From: Gammaproteobacteria bacterium
GTDB lineage: Bacteria > Pseudomonadota > Gammaproteobacteria > CAMYNG01
Reading direction: 5' to 3'
DNA: 40,474 nucleotides
Assembly (NCBI GenBank): GCA_011051615.1
Contig: DRKU01000155.1
Coordinates: 1 to 40,474 of the forward strand
Part shown: positions 15,684 to 23,110 of the stretch, piece after piece
Position numbering within the stretch: the first letter of the stretch is position 1
How the letters are laid out: the number at the start of each line of letters is the position of its first letter
The notes under the pieces: generated by a model
Told to the model about the DNA's origin: nothing
The model's input: only the letters and a program-made list of their open reading frames with translations
Database searches by the model: none
Made by a program: the position numbers and the translations under genes

Positions 15684-16475
15684 ATGCCGTCGGGTGCATC
15701 CCCCAGCAAAGCCGAGCAACTTCTCCAGCAACTGCGTGATACCTATGTCCTCGAACTACCTTCGCGCATCGATGCCATCGAAAACGCCATTCTGAATCTG
15801 CGCGAAACAGAGGACTTCGAGGCGCAATTCCAGGATCTCTATCGCGACGTGCACAGCATGAAGGGCACGGCCGGCACCCACGGCCTGCAGGTCTTCACCC
15901 CTATCCTGCACCTGCTCGAAGATCTGCTATCCTCGCGCCTGGCTCGGGCGACGCACATCGAGGCCGAGAACCTGGAGCTGGCGCTCGCCTGCGTGGACCT
16001 GCTGCGTGAGGCGCGGGTGTGCGTGGCGGCCAACGAGAGCGATTTTGCCGCCATCGAAATGCGCATCCAGGCACTGGGACGACGCCTGTCTGCCGGTGCC
16101 CTGCGGGTCCTGCTGGTGGACAATTCACGCACCTCGCGCCGGCTCTGTATGCAGGTCCTGCACGCGCTGAATGCGGAAGTGACCACGGCCAGCGACGGTT
16201 ACGCGGCGCTGGCGCGACTGTTACACGAGCCCTTCGACCTGCTGGTGACCGGCTCGGAGATCGGCACGCTCAGTGGTGATGCGCTGATTGCCGCTCTGCG
16301 CCTGTCACGCAGTATCAATCGTGACATCCGTACCATTCTGCTGACCTCACGTCATGGCGCGCCCACGGTAGAAACCGAGCCGGATCATGTTATCGCGCGT
16401 GACGCCCGCCTGGTGCAGAACCTCAGTGACTACGTGGGCAGGCTGCAACCCGTGGCCGCGGCTGCATCGGATTGA
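15684..16475 (+). CDS. Hpt domain fused to a degenerate receiver domain
   Basis: This 263-residue protein begins with an Hpt phosphotransfer domain (about 10-120) carrying the canonical HSMKGTAG, the phosphorylatable His being the first residue. A receiver-like domain follows (about 140-250), starting with VLLVDNSRTSRR. At the site where a response regulator should have its acceptor Asp the sequence is FDLLVTGSEIGTLSGD, so the acceptor appears to be replaced by Thr or Gly. The conserved C-terminal Lys is also not evident. The receiver therefore looks like a pseudoreceiver. No histidine kinase is adjacent. GGGAG lies 7 bp before the ATG. It may be a phosphorelay sink or adaptor. Confidence 0.82.
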   Translation: MPSGASPSKAEQLLQQLRDTYVLELPSRIDAIENAILNLRETEDFEAQFQDLYRDVHSMKGTAGTHGLQVFTPILHLLEDLLSSRLARATHIEAENLELALACVDLLREARVCVAANESDFAAIEMRIQALGRRLSAGALRVLLVDNSRTSRRLCMQVLHALNAEVTTASDGYAALARLLHEPFDLLVTGSEIGTLSGDALIAALRLSRSINRDIRTILLTSRHGAPTVETEPDHVIARDARLVQNLSDYVGRLQPVAAAASD

Positions 16476-16485
16476 TATTTGTCAC

Positions 16486-16491
16486 TATAAT
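16486..16491 (+). promoter_or_regulatory. Candidate -10 box upstream of the diguanylate cyclase
   Basis: A perfect TATAAT sits 57 bp before the GTG at 16548. No good -35 lies at 16-18 bp upstream. A perfect 11-bp palindrome TCACGTCGTGA follows at 16522-16532 and could be an operator. Both are candidates only. Confidence 0.3.
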
Positions 16492-16521
16492 ATTTGTTGA
16501 TTAGCCGTTAACATTGCGCCA

Positions 16522-16532
16522 TCACGTCGTGA
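16522..16532. repeat. Short perfect palindrome upstream of the diguanylate cyclase
   Basis: TCACGTCGTGA is its own inverted repeat around a central T. It falls between the candidate -10 and the start codon. Such a site could bind a dimeric regulator, but an 11-bp palindrome can also arise by chance. Confidence 0.3.
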
Positions 16533-16547
16533 CGGGGTGAACACCTT

Positions 16548-17705
16548 GTGTGTGCTGGCACACAGAAAAATACGAATATTGGGGCGCTGAACGTGGAAAG
16601 CAGGTCGGGGGACGACAGGAACGAGGGCATACCCGAGCGGCGGCGTGTAAAACGCCATCTGCCGGGGCGCAAGCAGGCGTGGGTGATCCCGCGCTGGGCG
16701 GATCAACGGGTACAGTTTCTGACCCGCTACCTGTTTGGCATCCTCGGTGTCATCTATTTCAATTTCGTCTTCGGTGACGATACCACCGACCGTTCCATCG
16801 TCAATATCGTTCTGGGCCTGTACTTCATCTGGCTGACGGTTTCCTTTGTTCACGCCTACTTCAGGCACGATTCCATATTCCGTTTCCGGCTTGCCATGTG
16901 GGTGGATATACTCGTTGTTTCCATCGTGGTGTATTTCGATCCCTTCGTGGTGCCGCTCAACTCGATGATCTATATCGTTATCGTGCTCGGTAACGGCATG
17001 CGTTACGGTATTCGCTGTTTCTCCGAGGCCCTGCTGGGCAGTTTCCTGGCCGCCATGATCTCCTTGTCCCTGCGCTACAGCGGTTCCTTCCATGAGATCA
17101 GTTCGGGCGTGGTATTCCTGAACATCTTCGGCGGTATCATCCTCGTCTACGCCTATATCCTCATGCGGCGCGTGGATGCCTCGCACAAGGTGGTGGAGCA
17201 CAGCAGCCGCCTCGATCCGCTCACCGGGCTGGTGAATCGCAGGATCCTGCAGGATGCCGCCACTGCCATGATCGATGAGGCCCAGCGCAGCGGTTCAGTG
17301 TTGACGATCATGTTTGCCGATCTCGACAGTTTCAAGCAGGTCAACGACAGCTTTGGTCATAATGAAGGCGACCGGGTGCTGATCGAAGTGGCCAACATCA
17401 TCCGCCAGGCGGTACGCGATCAGGACGTGGCCGGCCGCTACGGTGGCGATGAATTCGTATTGCTGCTGCGTGATACGCCACTGGATGCGGCACGGCCGGT
17501 GGCGCGGCGTATTCAGCAACAGCTGAGCGAATGGGCGGAAAAGAATGCGCTGGAGATCGGTATCAGTATCGGCATGGGTGAAGCCCCCACCCACGGCAAT
17601 AACTTCAAGTCGCTCATGGGGGCCGTGGATCGCGCCCTCTACCGCTCCAAGTTCTCGCGCGAAAACGGCGGCATCAGTACCGTTACTGCGGAAGACATCG
17701 TATGA
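16548..17705 (+). CDS. Membrane diguanylate cyclase (GGDEF)
   Basis: This 385-residue protein makes c-di-GMP from two GTP. A hydrophilic N-terminus of about 55 residues is followed by about six TM helices (about 60-205). The GGDEF domain (about 215-380) begins with LDPLTGLVNRRIL, has ADLDSFKQVNDSFGHNEGD, and carries an intact active site RYGGDEF (about 299-303). An RxxD inhibitory site (RDQD) lies five residues upstream, so product feedback is expected. No ligand-binding sensor domain other than the membrane part is visible. The start is uncertain: GTG 16548 is used here and GTG 16593 is also possible. Its stop overlaps the next gene's ATG (ATGA), linking it to a lipoprotein. Confidence 0.9.
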   Translation: MCAGTQKNTNIGALNVESRSGDDRNEGIPERRRVKRHLPGRKQAWVIPRWADQRVQFLTRYLFGILGVIYFNFVFGDDTTDRSIVNIVLGLYFIWLTVSFVHAYFRHDSIFRFRLAMWVDILVVSIVVYFDPFVVPLNSMIYIVIVLGNGMRYGIRCFSEALLGSFLAAMISLSLRYSGSFHEISSGVVFLNIFGGIILVYAYILMRRVDASHKVVEHSSRLDPLTGLVNRRILQDAATAMIDEAQRSGSVLTIMFADLDSFKQVNDSFGHNEGDRVLIEVANIIRQAVRDQDVAGRYGGDEFVLLLRDTPLDAARPVARRIQQQLSEWAEKNALEIGISIGMGEAPTHGNNFKSLMGAVDRALYRSKFSRENGGISTVTAEDIV

Positions 17706-18199
17706 GCAGGACGGTCACGGTACGTGCGGCCGTGACCGTCCTGTTGTTTGTTTTCCTGTTGCTCCCCGGTGCCTGCAGCCCGCCATCGGATGAAGACATC
17801 CTGCGCCAGTATATCGATGAGGGTGTCAGTGCGCTCAACGAGCGTGATCGCCGCGCGGCGCTGGAACATGTGCGCGCGGGCCTGATGATCAGGGGCGAGG
17901 GGCTGGCCATCGACGCCAGGCGCCTGATGTTGATCTACTTCCAGCGCTTCCGCAATGTCCACGTTTTCGTTCACGACCTGGAAATCGAACTCGCCGACGG
18001 GGAGGCTGAGGCGCGTTTCACTGCCATCCTCATGGGCAGCAACGCCACGCTGCCCGAGCACCTGGACGTCTTTGCCGTCACCAGCCGCTGGGAAAAGGAC
18101 GATGACTGGTGGCTGGCCGATCTGACCTGGCAGCGTCGCGACGAACTGCGGCGTCTGCCCGAAGCGGTGCGCCGCTGGCTGGAAGGCAGGGACGACTGA
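17702..18199 (+). CDS. Lipoprotein of unknown function, coupled to the GGDEF gene
   Basis: This 165-residue protein has a clear lipoprotein signal: a hydrophobic stretch VTVLLFVFLLLPGAC with lipobox LPGAC. The mature part starts SPPSDEDILRQYIDEGVSALNERD and continues through VHVFVHDLEIELADGEAEARFTAILMGS to WEKDDDWWLADLTWQRR. That alternation looks like a small alpha-plus-beta (NTF2/SnoaL-like) fold, which I offer only as an impression. Its ATG overlaps the diguanylate cyclase stop (ATGA), so the two are translated together. It might modulate the periplasmic side of the cyclase. Confidence 0.75.
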   Translation: MSRTVTVRAAVTVLLFVFLLLPGACSPPSDEDILRQYIDEGVSALNERDRRAALEHVRAGLMIRGEGLAIDARRLMLIYFQRFRNVHVFVHDLEIELADGEAEARFTAILMGSNATLPEHLDVFAVTSRWEKDDDWWLADLTWQRRDELRRLPEAVRRWLEGRDD

Positions 18200-18283
18200 G
18201 GCACCGCGCCGACATCGCGTTCAGTTCAGATTGTCTGTCCACTCTCCTGCGGGGGAGGGCAGCTATCTGGCTCTTGCCCCTGC

Positions 18284-18838
18284 TCAGGATCCCGCCGCCA
18301 GGCGGTTGGAACGATCGATGGTGCCCATGTGGAAGGGGAAGTTGCCACTGCGGCGATCGGCGAAGTAGTGGCGCAGGGTTTCGACGATGGTGCGGAAAGC
18401 CAGTTGTTGCCAGGGGATCTCCGTCTCGGTAAACAGCGCCACTTCGAGGCTTTCGGGTCCGGCGGCAAAATTCTGATCCTGCAGTTGCGCGCGAAACAGC
18501 ATGTACACCTGGTTGATGTGCGGCAGACTGTAGAGGGTGTAGAGTCCGTCGATGTGCACGTTGGCCCGTGCCTCCTCCCAGGATTCGCGTAGCGCGGCCT
18601 GTTCCACGGTCTCGCCGTTCTCCATGAAACCCGCCGGCAGGGTCCACAGGCCGTACTGCGGTTCGATGGCGCGGCGGCACAGCAGTACGCGGTCTTCCCA
18701 CACCGGCAGGCAACCGGTAACGATCTTGGGGTTGTGGTAGTGAATGGTCTCGCAGGCCGGACAGACGTGGCGCGGCAGGTTATCACCCTCGGGCACGCGC
18801 TGCTCCACGGCATGGCCGCACTGACTGCAGTATTTCAT
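18284..18838 (-). CDS. Nudix hydrolase with N-terminal zinc ribbon
   Basis: This 184-residue protein opens with a four-Cys zinc ribbon (Cys4, Cys7, Cys26, Cys29: YCSQCG...HVCPACE). A Nudix domain follows, containing the Nudix box GFMENGETVEQAALRESWEE, matching GX5EX7REUXEE. Such enzymes hydrolyse nucleoside diphosphates linked to another group, and the zinc-ribbon form resembles NADH pyrophosphatase-type and related housecleaning hydrolases. Substrate cannot be read from the sequence. It lies 36 bp downstream of yggX on the same strand, so the two are probably co-transcribed. Confidence 0.9.
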   Translation of the reverse strand: MKYCSQCGHAVEQRVPEGDNLPRHVCPACETIHYHNPKIVTGCLPVWEDRVLLCRRAIEPQYGLWTLPAGFMENGETVEQAALRESWEEARANVHIDGLYTLYSLPHINQVYMLFRAQLQDQNFAAGPESLEVALFTETEIPWQQLAFRTIVETLRHYFADRRSGNFPFHMGTIDRSNRLAAGS

Positions 18839-18874
18839 GCCCGAGTCCTCGTTCGTTGCCCGCCGCGGAGCGAC

Positions 18875-19159
18875 TTACTTCTTCTGGCCCTGGGGCACGA
18901 AGCCCTCGGGCATGCGGCCGAGATCGCCTTCACCAAAGAGAAAGCCGAGCATGTGCTGTTCGATGACTTCGAGACTGCCGGGGTCGGCGGTACTGATGCC
19001 GTTTTCGTTGAGGATGATGGTCAGACGCTCGAGCCATTGTTTCCAGCCTTCGGCGGAGACATTTTCATAGATGCGCTGGCCCAGTTCGCCGGGATGAGGT
19101 GGGGCATCGAGCCCTTCGGCTTCGCGTTTGAGTACCTGACAAAAGACCGTATGTGTCAT
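18875..19159 (-). CDS. yggX: Fe(2+)-trafficking protein YggX
   Basis: This 94-residue protein protects Fe-S clusters and handles iron under oxidative stress in Enterobacteria. The sequence begins MTHTVFCQVLKREAEGLD, like the YggX MSRTIFC...REAEG opening. It continues with PPHPGELGQRIYENVSAEGWKQWLERLTIILNENG and LEQHM-like EVIEQHMLGFLFGEGDL, all hallmark stretches. Cys7 corresponds to the conserved family Cys. The ATG at 19159 is chosen by homology; an upstream ATG at 19300 would add an unrelated extension. It is divergent from an A-type Fe-S carrier gene, an appropriate functional pairing. Confidence 0.95.
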   Translation of the reverse strand: MTHTVFCQVLKREAEGLDAPPHPGELGQRIYENVSAEGWKQWLERLTIILNENGISTADPGSLEVIEQHMLGFLFGEGDLGRMPEGFVPQGQKK

Positions 19160-19254
19160 GAGTGTATTCGTATCCCTGTAGGGTTGCCTGTCACTGCCAA
19201 CCTGAAGACGGATGAAAGTTGCGCTATTCCGGCGGGCTGGTGATAAAATGGGCG

Positions 19255-19260
19255 TATAAT
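19255..19260 (+). promoter_or_regulatory. Candidate -10 box for the A-type carrier gene
   Basis: A perfect TATAAT lies in the gap between divergent yggX and the A-type carrier gene. No good -35 is present at standard spacing; an alternative pair is TTGCGC (19219-19224) with GATAAA (19242-19247), spaced 17 bp. Either could drive the plus-strand gene. Confidence 0.35.
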
Positions 19261-19341
19261 TTACCGCGATGCCGCCAGGCTTACCAGTAGCGCTTGCCAC
19301 GGGAGCCAGATTGGCGCGCGCTGTTGCCGGAGAAGATACCC

Positions 19342-19734
19342 ATGAGTGAAGCAGCCGTTCAGTTCGACCCCCAGTTGAAGCCCGAGGAAGTGACCGTTAC
19401 GCCTGCGGCGGCGGAACAACTGGCCCAGTTGCTGGCCCAGTCGGAAGACGAGATGGCCGGCATCCGCATCTTCGTCAGTGGCGGTGGCTGCAGTGGCCTC
19501 ACCTACGGCATGACCTACACCGACAGGACGACACCCTTCGACAAGATCCTCGAAGGCGACGGTTTCCGCCTGATGGTGGACTCGGTGGCACTGGGTTACC
19601 TGCGCGGTTGTGAGATCGATTTTCGCCAGCAGGGTCTCAACGCCAGCTTCGTCTTCAACAATGTCTTCCAGAGCGTCGGCGGCAGCGGTGCCTGCGGCGG
19701 TTGTGGTGGCGCCGCCGGTGGCGGTTGCGCCTGA
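19342..19734 (+). CDS. A-type iron-sulfur carrier (ErpA/IscA-like) with altered Cys motif
   Basis: This 130-residue protein of the HesB/IscA/ErpA family delivers Fe-S clusters to apo-proteins. The ATG at 19342 is preceded by GGAGA and fits family length; an ATG at 19294 is an unlikely extension. The core matches: VTVTPAAAEQL, then IRIFVSGGGCSGLTYGMTY with the first cluster Cys (Cys50). The usual C-terminal CxC is changed. The end reads GGSGACGGCGGAAGGGCA, giving Cys118 and Cys121 as CxxC plus a further Cys129. The Gly-rich tail replaces the normal CGCGSSF ending. It is divergent from yggX. Confidence 0.88.
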   Translation: MSEAAVQFDPQLKPEEVTVTPAAAEQLAQLLAQSEDEMAGIRIFVSGGGCSGLTYGMTYTDRTTPFDKILEGDGFRLMVDSVALGYLRGCEIDFRQQGLNASFVFNNVFQSVGGSGACGGCGGAAGGGCA

Positions 19735-19761
19735 CGCCCATCATCCCTGCCGACGCCTCGC

Positions 19762-21045
19762 TTGCCCAGTCCCTCCGAGCCCCACCGGCGCGTCCTGCTG
19801 ATCGCACCCCACGGCAGCTACCGTACCGGGCCTTTTCTACGCGCCGCCCGCGAACTCGGCCTCGCCGTGCTGGTGGCCTCACGCGGCGAACACTCCATCG
19901 TGGCCAGTTACGCCGAGGGGCTGCACATCGATTTCGCCGACCGTGATGCCGCGCTGGCGCGGATCCTCGCTGCGGCCCGCGCGCAGCCGTTCTGCGCCGT
20001 CATCGGCACTGACGACAGTGTCGTGGAACTGGCCAGCCGTGCCAGCGCGGCGCTGGACCTGCCGCACAACCCTGCCTCGGCCACGCGTCTGACACGGCGC
20101 AAGGATCAGGCGCGCATCTGTTTGCACGAGGCAGGCGTGCGGGTGCCGGTCTTCGCCACCGTGAGCGTGGCCGACGACGTCGCGACTCTGGAGCAGGTCG
20201 CGGGCACGGTGGGTTTCCCGCTGGTGATGAAGCCGCTCGCCCTGTCGGCCAGTCGCGGCGTCATGCGCGCCGACAACACCGATGAACTGCACGCCGGGCT
20301 GGCGCGCCTGCGCGCCATGCTGGGCTGTGAACCAGGGCTGGACGAAACCGAACGCACGACGGTCCTGCTGGAGCGCTTCGTGCCCGGCGTCGAGGTGGCG
20401 GTGGAGGCCATGTTGCAGGACGGGCATCTGCAACTGCTGGCTATCTTCGACAAGCCCGATCCCCTTGATGGGCCGTTCTTCGAAGAAACTCTCTATGTCA
20501 CGCCCTCGCGCCTGCCGGCGCAGACCGTTGCCGCCATCGAGCAGGAAGTGGCTGCCGCCTGTGCCGCCTTTGGCCTGCGCGAAGGGCCGGTGCATGCTGA
20601 ATGCCGTGTCAACCAGGCGGGGGTGTGGATCATCGAGCTGGCGGCGCGCACCATCGGCGGCTTGTGCGGACGGCTGCTCCGTTTCGGCACCGGCCACACG
20701 CTGGAACAACTGGTGCTGCGCCATGCCAGCGGCGCTCCCGCCATCGCCCCGGCCGGTCTCGACGGGGCCGCCGGGGTGATGATGATCCCCATTCCCCGCG
20801 CCGGGGTGTTCAAGCGCGTGGAAGGGATCCTTGAGGCCCGGCGCGTGCCCGGCATCGACGACATCGATATCCAGATCCGCGAAGGCCATGAACTGGTGCC
20901 GTTGCCCGAGGGCGCCAGTTACCTGGGCTTCATCTTTGCCCGCGCCGAGACGCCAGCCGCAGTGGAAGCCGCTCTGCGCGAGGCCCATGCCCGGCTGCGT
21001 ATCGTCATCACGCCGCTGTGGAAACCACTCGCGGCCAGCGCCTGA
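19762..21045 (+). CDS. ATP-grasp domain protein
   Basis: This 427-residue protein has the ATP-grasp layout: an N-terminal Rossmann-like part (VLLIAPHGSYRTGPFLRAARELGLAVLVASRG), a lid/hinge region VRVPVFATVS, GFPLVMKPLALSASRGV (ATP-binding Lys and loop), VLLERFVPGVEVAVEAMLQDG, and a metal-binding end HAECRVNQAGVWIIELAARTIGG. These proteins ligate a carboxylate to an amine or thiol through an acyl phosphate. The substrate is not identifiable. The start is TTG 19762, since no ATG or GTG is available before the conserved VLLIAPHG. It sits 27 bp after the A-type carrier and 21 bp before an AmrS-like radical SAM gene, so the latter two may work in one pathway. Confidence 0.85.
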   Translation: MPSPSEPHRRVLLIAPHGSYRTGPFLRAARELGLAVLVASRGEHSIVASYAEGLHIDFADRDAALARILAAARAQPFCAVIGTDDSVVELASRASAALDLPHNPASATRLTRRKDQARICLHEAGVRVPVFATVSVADDVATLEQVAGTVGFPLVMKPLALSASRGVMRADNTDELHAGLARLRAMLGCEPGLDETERTTVLLERFVPGVEVAVEAMLQDGHLQLLAIFDKPDPLDGPFFEETLYVTPSRLPAQTVAAIEQEVAAACAAFGLREGPVHAECRVNQAGVWIIELAARTIGGLCGRLLRFGTGHTLEQLVLRHASGAPAIAPAGLDGAAGVMMIPIPRAGVFKRVEGILEARRVPGIDDIDIQIREGHELVPLPEGASYLGFIFARAETPAAVEAALREAHARLRIVITPLWKPLAASA

Positions 21046-21066
21046 ACGGCCAGCAGGAGACAAGCC

Positions 21067-22152
21067 ATGAGTCGCAGTGACAATTCCACGCCGCCCGAGG
21101 ACTACCAGCTGGTGACCACGCGCCTGCAGGAACCCTGTGCCGACGGCACGGTGCGCTGTCACCTGTGCCTGTGGCGCTGCAAGCTGCGGCATGGCCAGCG
21201 CGGTTTCTGCCAGACCCACGTCAACCGCCACGGCACGCTCTACAACCTGTCCTATGGCATCCTCTCGGCCATCGACGTGGGCGCTATCGAGGACAAACCG
21301 GTGCGTCACTTCCGCCCCGGCACGCGGGTCATGTCGGTGGGCAGTTATGGCTGCAATTTCCGTTGCCAGGGTTGCCACAATCTCGATATCTCCTGGGGTG
21401 TTACCGAACTGGATCGCCTTGCGCGTGGCGAATCGGATGCGGCCTGGGTGCCGCCGGAGAAACTGGTACAGACCGCGCTGGCCTGGGGCGTAGCGGGGAT
21501 CGCCTTCACCTACTCGGAGCCGGCGGTGTGGCTGGAATACGTCCTCGACGCGGCGCGCGCGGCGAAGCAGGCCGGCCTCTATACGGTCTACGTCTCCAAC
21601 AGTTTCGTCACCACCGAGGCGCTGGAGCTCATCGCGCCGGTTATGGACGTGCTGTGCTCGGACATCAAGAGTCTCGACGACGACTTTTACAAGGGGATCT
21701 GCGGTGCCGCCTCGGTGGAAGCGGTCCTCGATTCCATCGCCGCCGCCCATCGCCTGGGGATCCACGTGGAGACGCGCACCAATATCATTCCCGGCCACAA
21801 CGATGACGAGGACGGTCTGCGCCGTATCAGTCGCTGGATCGCCCGCACGCTGGGTCCCGACAGCCCGTGGCACATCACGCGCTTCTTTCCCGCCTACCAG
21901 CTCAGTCACGTGCCGGTGACGCCGACGCCCATCATGCACCGTGCCGCGGCCATGGCGCGCGAGGAAGGCCTGCAACACGTCTATGTCTACGACGACAAGG
22001 GCTGTGACTGTGCGCAGGACAATCTGCCGGTGGCCGACTACCTGCGCGCCGATCCGGAAACGGTTCACGTCACGCGCAAGTGTCAGGCCTCCTGTTGTGG
22101 CGAAGAAGGTATACTGCTGAAGAAATACGAAAAGGCGCAACGCCGGGACTAG
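21067..22152 (+). CDS. amrS: AmmeMemoRadiSam-type radical SAM enzyme (AmrS-like)
   Basis: This 361-residue protein matches AmrS, the radical SAM member of the AmmeMemoRadiSam set. The N-terminal Cys cluster VRCHLCLWRCKLRHGQRGFC is typical, followed by LYNLSYGILSAIDVGAIEDKPVRHFRPGT. The radical SAM motif CNFRCQGC has Cys96, Cys100 and Cys103 binding the 4Fe-4S cluster, and SYGCNFRC precedes HN. Later stretches (AFTYSEPAVWLEY, DIKSLDDDFYKGICGA, RTNIIPGHNDDEDGLRRISRWI, ITRFFPAYQLSHVPVTP) also fit. The C-terminus differs from common AmrS, which ends in a CPxCG-type ribbon; here it is CDCAQDNL...KCQASCCGEEG. No AmrA (AMMECR1) or AmrB (Memo) gene is in the window. ATG 21067 has AGGAGA upstream. Confidence 0.88.
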   Translation: MSRSDNSTPPEDYQLVTTRLQEPCADGTVRCHLCLWRCKLRHGQRGFCQTHVNRHGTLYNLSYGILSAIDVGAIEDKPVRHFRPGTRVMSVGSYGCNFRCQGCHNLDISWGVTELDRLARGESDAAWVPPEKLVQTALAWGVAGIAFTYSEPAVWLEYVLDAARAAKQAGLYTVYVSNSFVTTEALELIAPVMDVLCSDIKSLDDDFYKGICGAASVEAVLDSIAAAHRLGIHVETRTNIIPGHNDDEDGLRRISRWIARTLGPDSPWHITRFFPAYQLSHVPVTPTPIMHRAAAMAREEGLQHVYVYDDKGCDCAQDNLPVADYLRADPETVHVTRKCQASCCGEEGILLKKYEKAQRRD

Positions 22153-22205
22153 CGGGCCGATACACATTCGGCCTGCTTGCCAGGCCAGTTTACGAACGAA
22201 GCATC

Positions 22206-22988
22206 ATGAGTAACCACATCCATCCCACCGCCATCATTGCCGACAGTGCCCGTCTTGGGCAGGGCAACCACATCGGTCCGTACGTGGTGATCGAGGATGA
22301 CGTGGTGCTGGGTGATGACAACCGGCTGGCCAGCCATTGTGTCATCAAGCGCTACTGCCGCATGGGCAACGGTAACCGCGTGGCCGAGCATGCCGTCATC
22401 GGCGGTGATCCCCAGGACCTCAGTTTCGATCCCGCCACGCCGAGTCGCGTGGAGATCGGCAACGATAACGTGCTGCGGGAGTATGTCACCATCCATCGCG
22501 GTTCGAAGGCCGGCATCGTCACGCGCCTCGGCAACACCAACTACCTCATGGTCGAGGTGCATGTCGCGCACGACTGCCAGCTGGCCGATGACATCGTCAT
22601 CGCGCCGGCCACCGGCATCGGTGGCCACGTCCATATCGAGACACGCGCCTTTATCTCCGGGGGCGTGATGGTGCACCAGTTCGTGCGCATCGGCCGCCAG
22701 GCCATGATCGGCGGCAACACCAAGCTTACCCAGGATGCCCTGCCGTACATGATCACCGACGGTGTGCCCGGCAGGGCGCGGGGCCTCAACAGCGTCGGCC
22801 TGCGCCGTGCGGGCTTCGGCCGTGAGGACATGCGCGCCCTCAAGCAGGCCTGGCGGGTGCTGTTCGAGGGGCACGACAGCCTCGACGCCATCCTCGCGCG
22901 CCTGCGTGAGCTGGACTCGGCGCATTGTCGCTATCTGGCGGATTTCATTGCTGAATCGAAGCGCGGCTTCCACCGCGCGGACGGCTGA
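22206..22988 (+). CDS. lpxA: Acyl-ACP--UDP-N-acetylglucosamine O-acyltransferase (LpxA)
   Basis: This 260-residue protein catalyses the first step of lipid A synthesis, moving a 3-hydroxyacyl chain from ACP to UDP-GlcNAc. It shows the left-handed beta-helix hexapeptide rhythm (IHPTAIIADSARLGQGNHIGPYVVIEDDVVLG), IGGDPQDLSF, REYVTIHRGS and HVAHDC, whose second His (His122) matches the catalytic His of LpxA, then GGHVHIETRAFISGGVMVHQFVRIG and a helical C-terminus. The ATG at 22206 is chosen for homology. It lacks the usual neighbours lpxD, fabZ and lpxB and lies upstream of fabA-fabB. It could therefore be a second copy or the sole relocated gene; the window cannot tell. Confidence 0.9.
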   Translation: MSNHIHPTAIIADSARLGQGNHIGPYVVIEDDVVLGDDNRLASHCVIKRYCRMGNGNRVAEHAVIGGDPQDLSFDPATPSRVEIGNDNVLREYVTIHRGSKAGIVTRLGNTNYLMVEVHVAHDCQLADDIVIAPATGIGGHVHIETRAFISGGVMVHQFVRIGRQAMIGGNTKLTQDALPYMITDGVPGRARGLNSVGLRRAGFGREDMRALKQAWRVLFEGHDSLDAILARLRELDSAHCRYLADFIAESKRGFHRADG

Positions 22989-23027
22989 GGCGGGAAATGC
23001 GGCTTTATTTAATGGGTAGCCCTACCG

Positions 23028-23033
23028 TAGAAT
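23028..23033 (+). promoter_or_regulatory. Candidate fabA promoter -10 box
   Basis: TAGAAT at 23028-23033 is one mismatch from consensus and has TTATTT (23005-23010) 17 bp upstream as a weak -35. It sits 78 bp before fabA. I found no clear FabR or FadR operator. A small hairpin (GCACC, 5-base loop, GGTGC, 23045-23059) lies in the leader. Confidence 0.35.
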
Positions 23034-23110
23034 AGCGCCCCTGAGCACCTTCGCGGTGCACCTGGTGGGGCATTCCCTAACCCGAGCAGACAACTAAAGT
23101 ATAAATCCTG

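Noticed and set aside
19879-22167. A 762-codon minus-strand open frame
   Set aside because: It is antisense to the ATP-grasp and AmrS genes, both of which have clear family motifs; it shows none.
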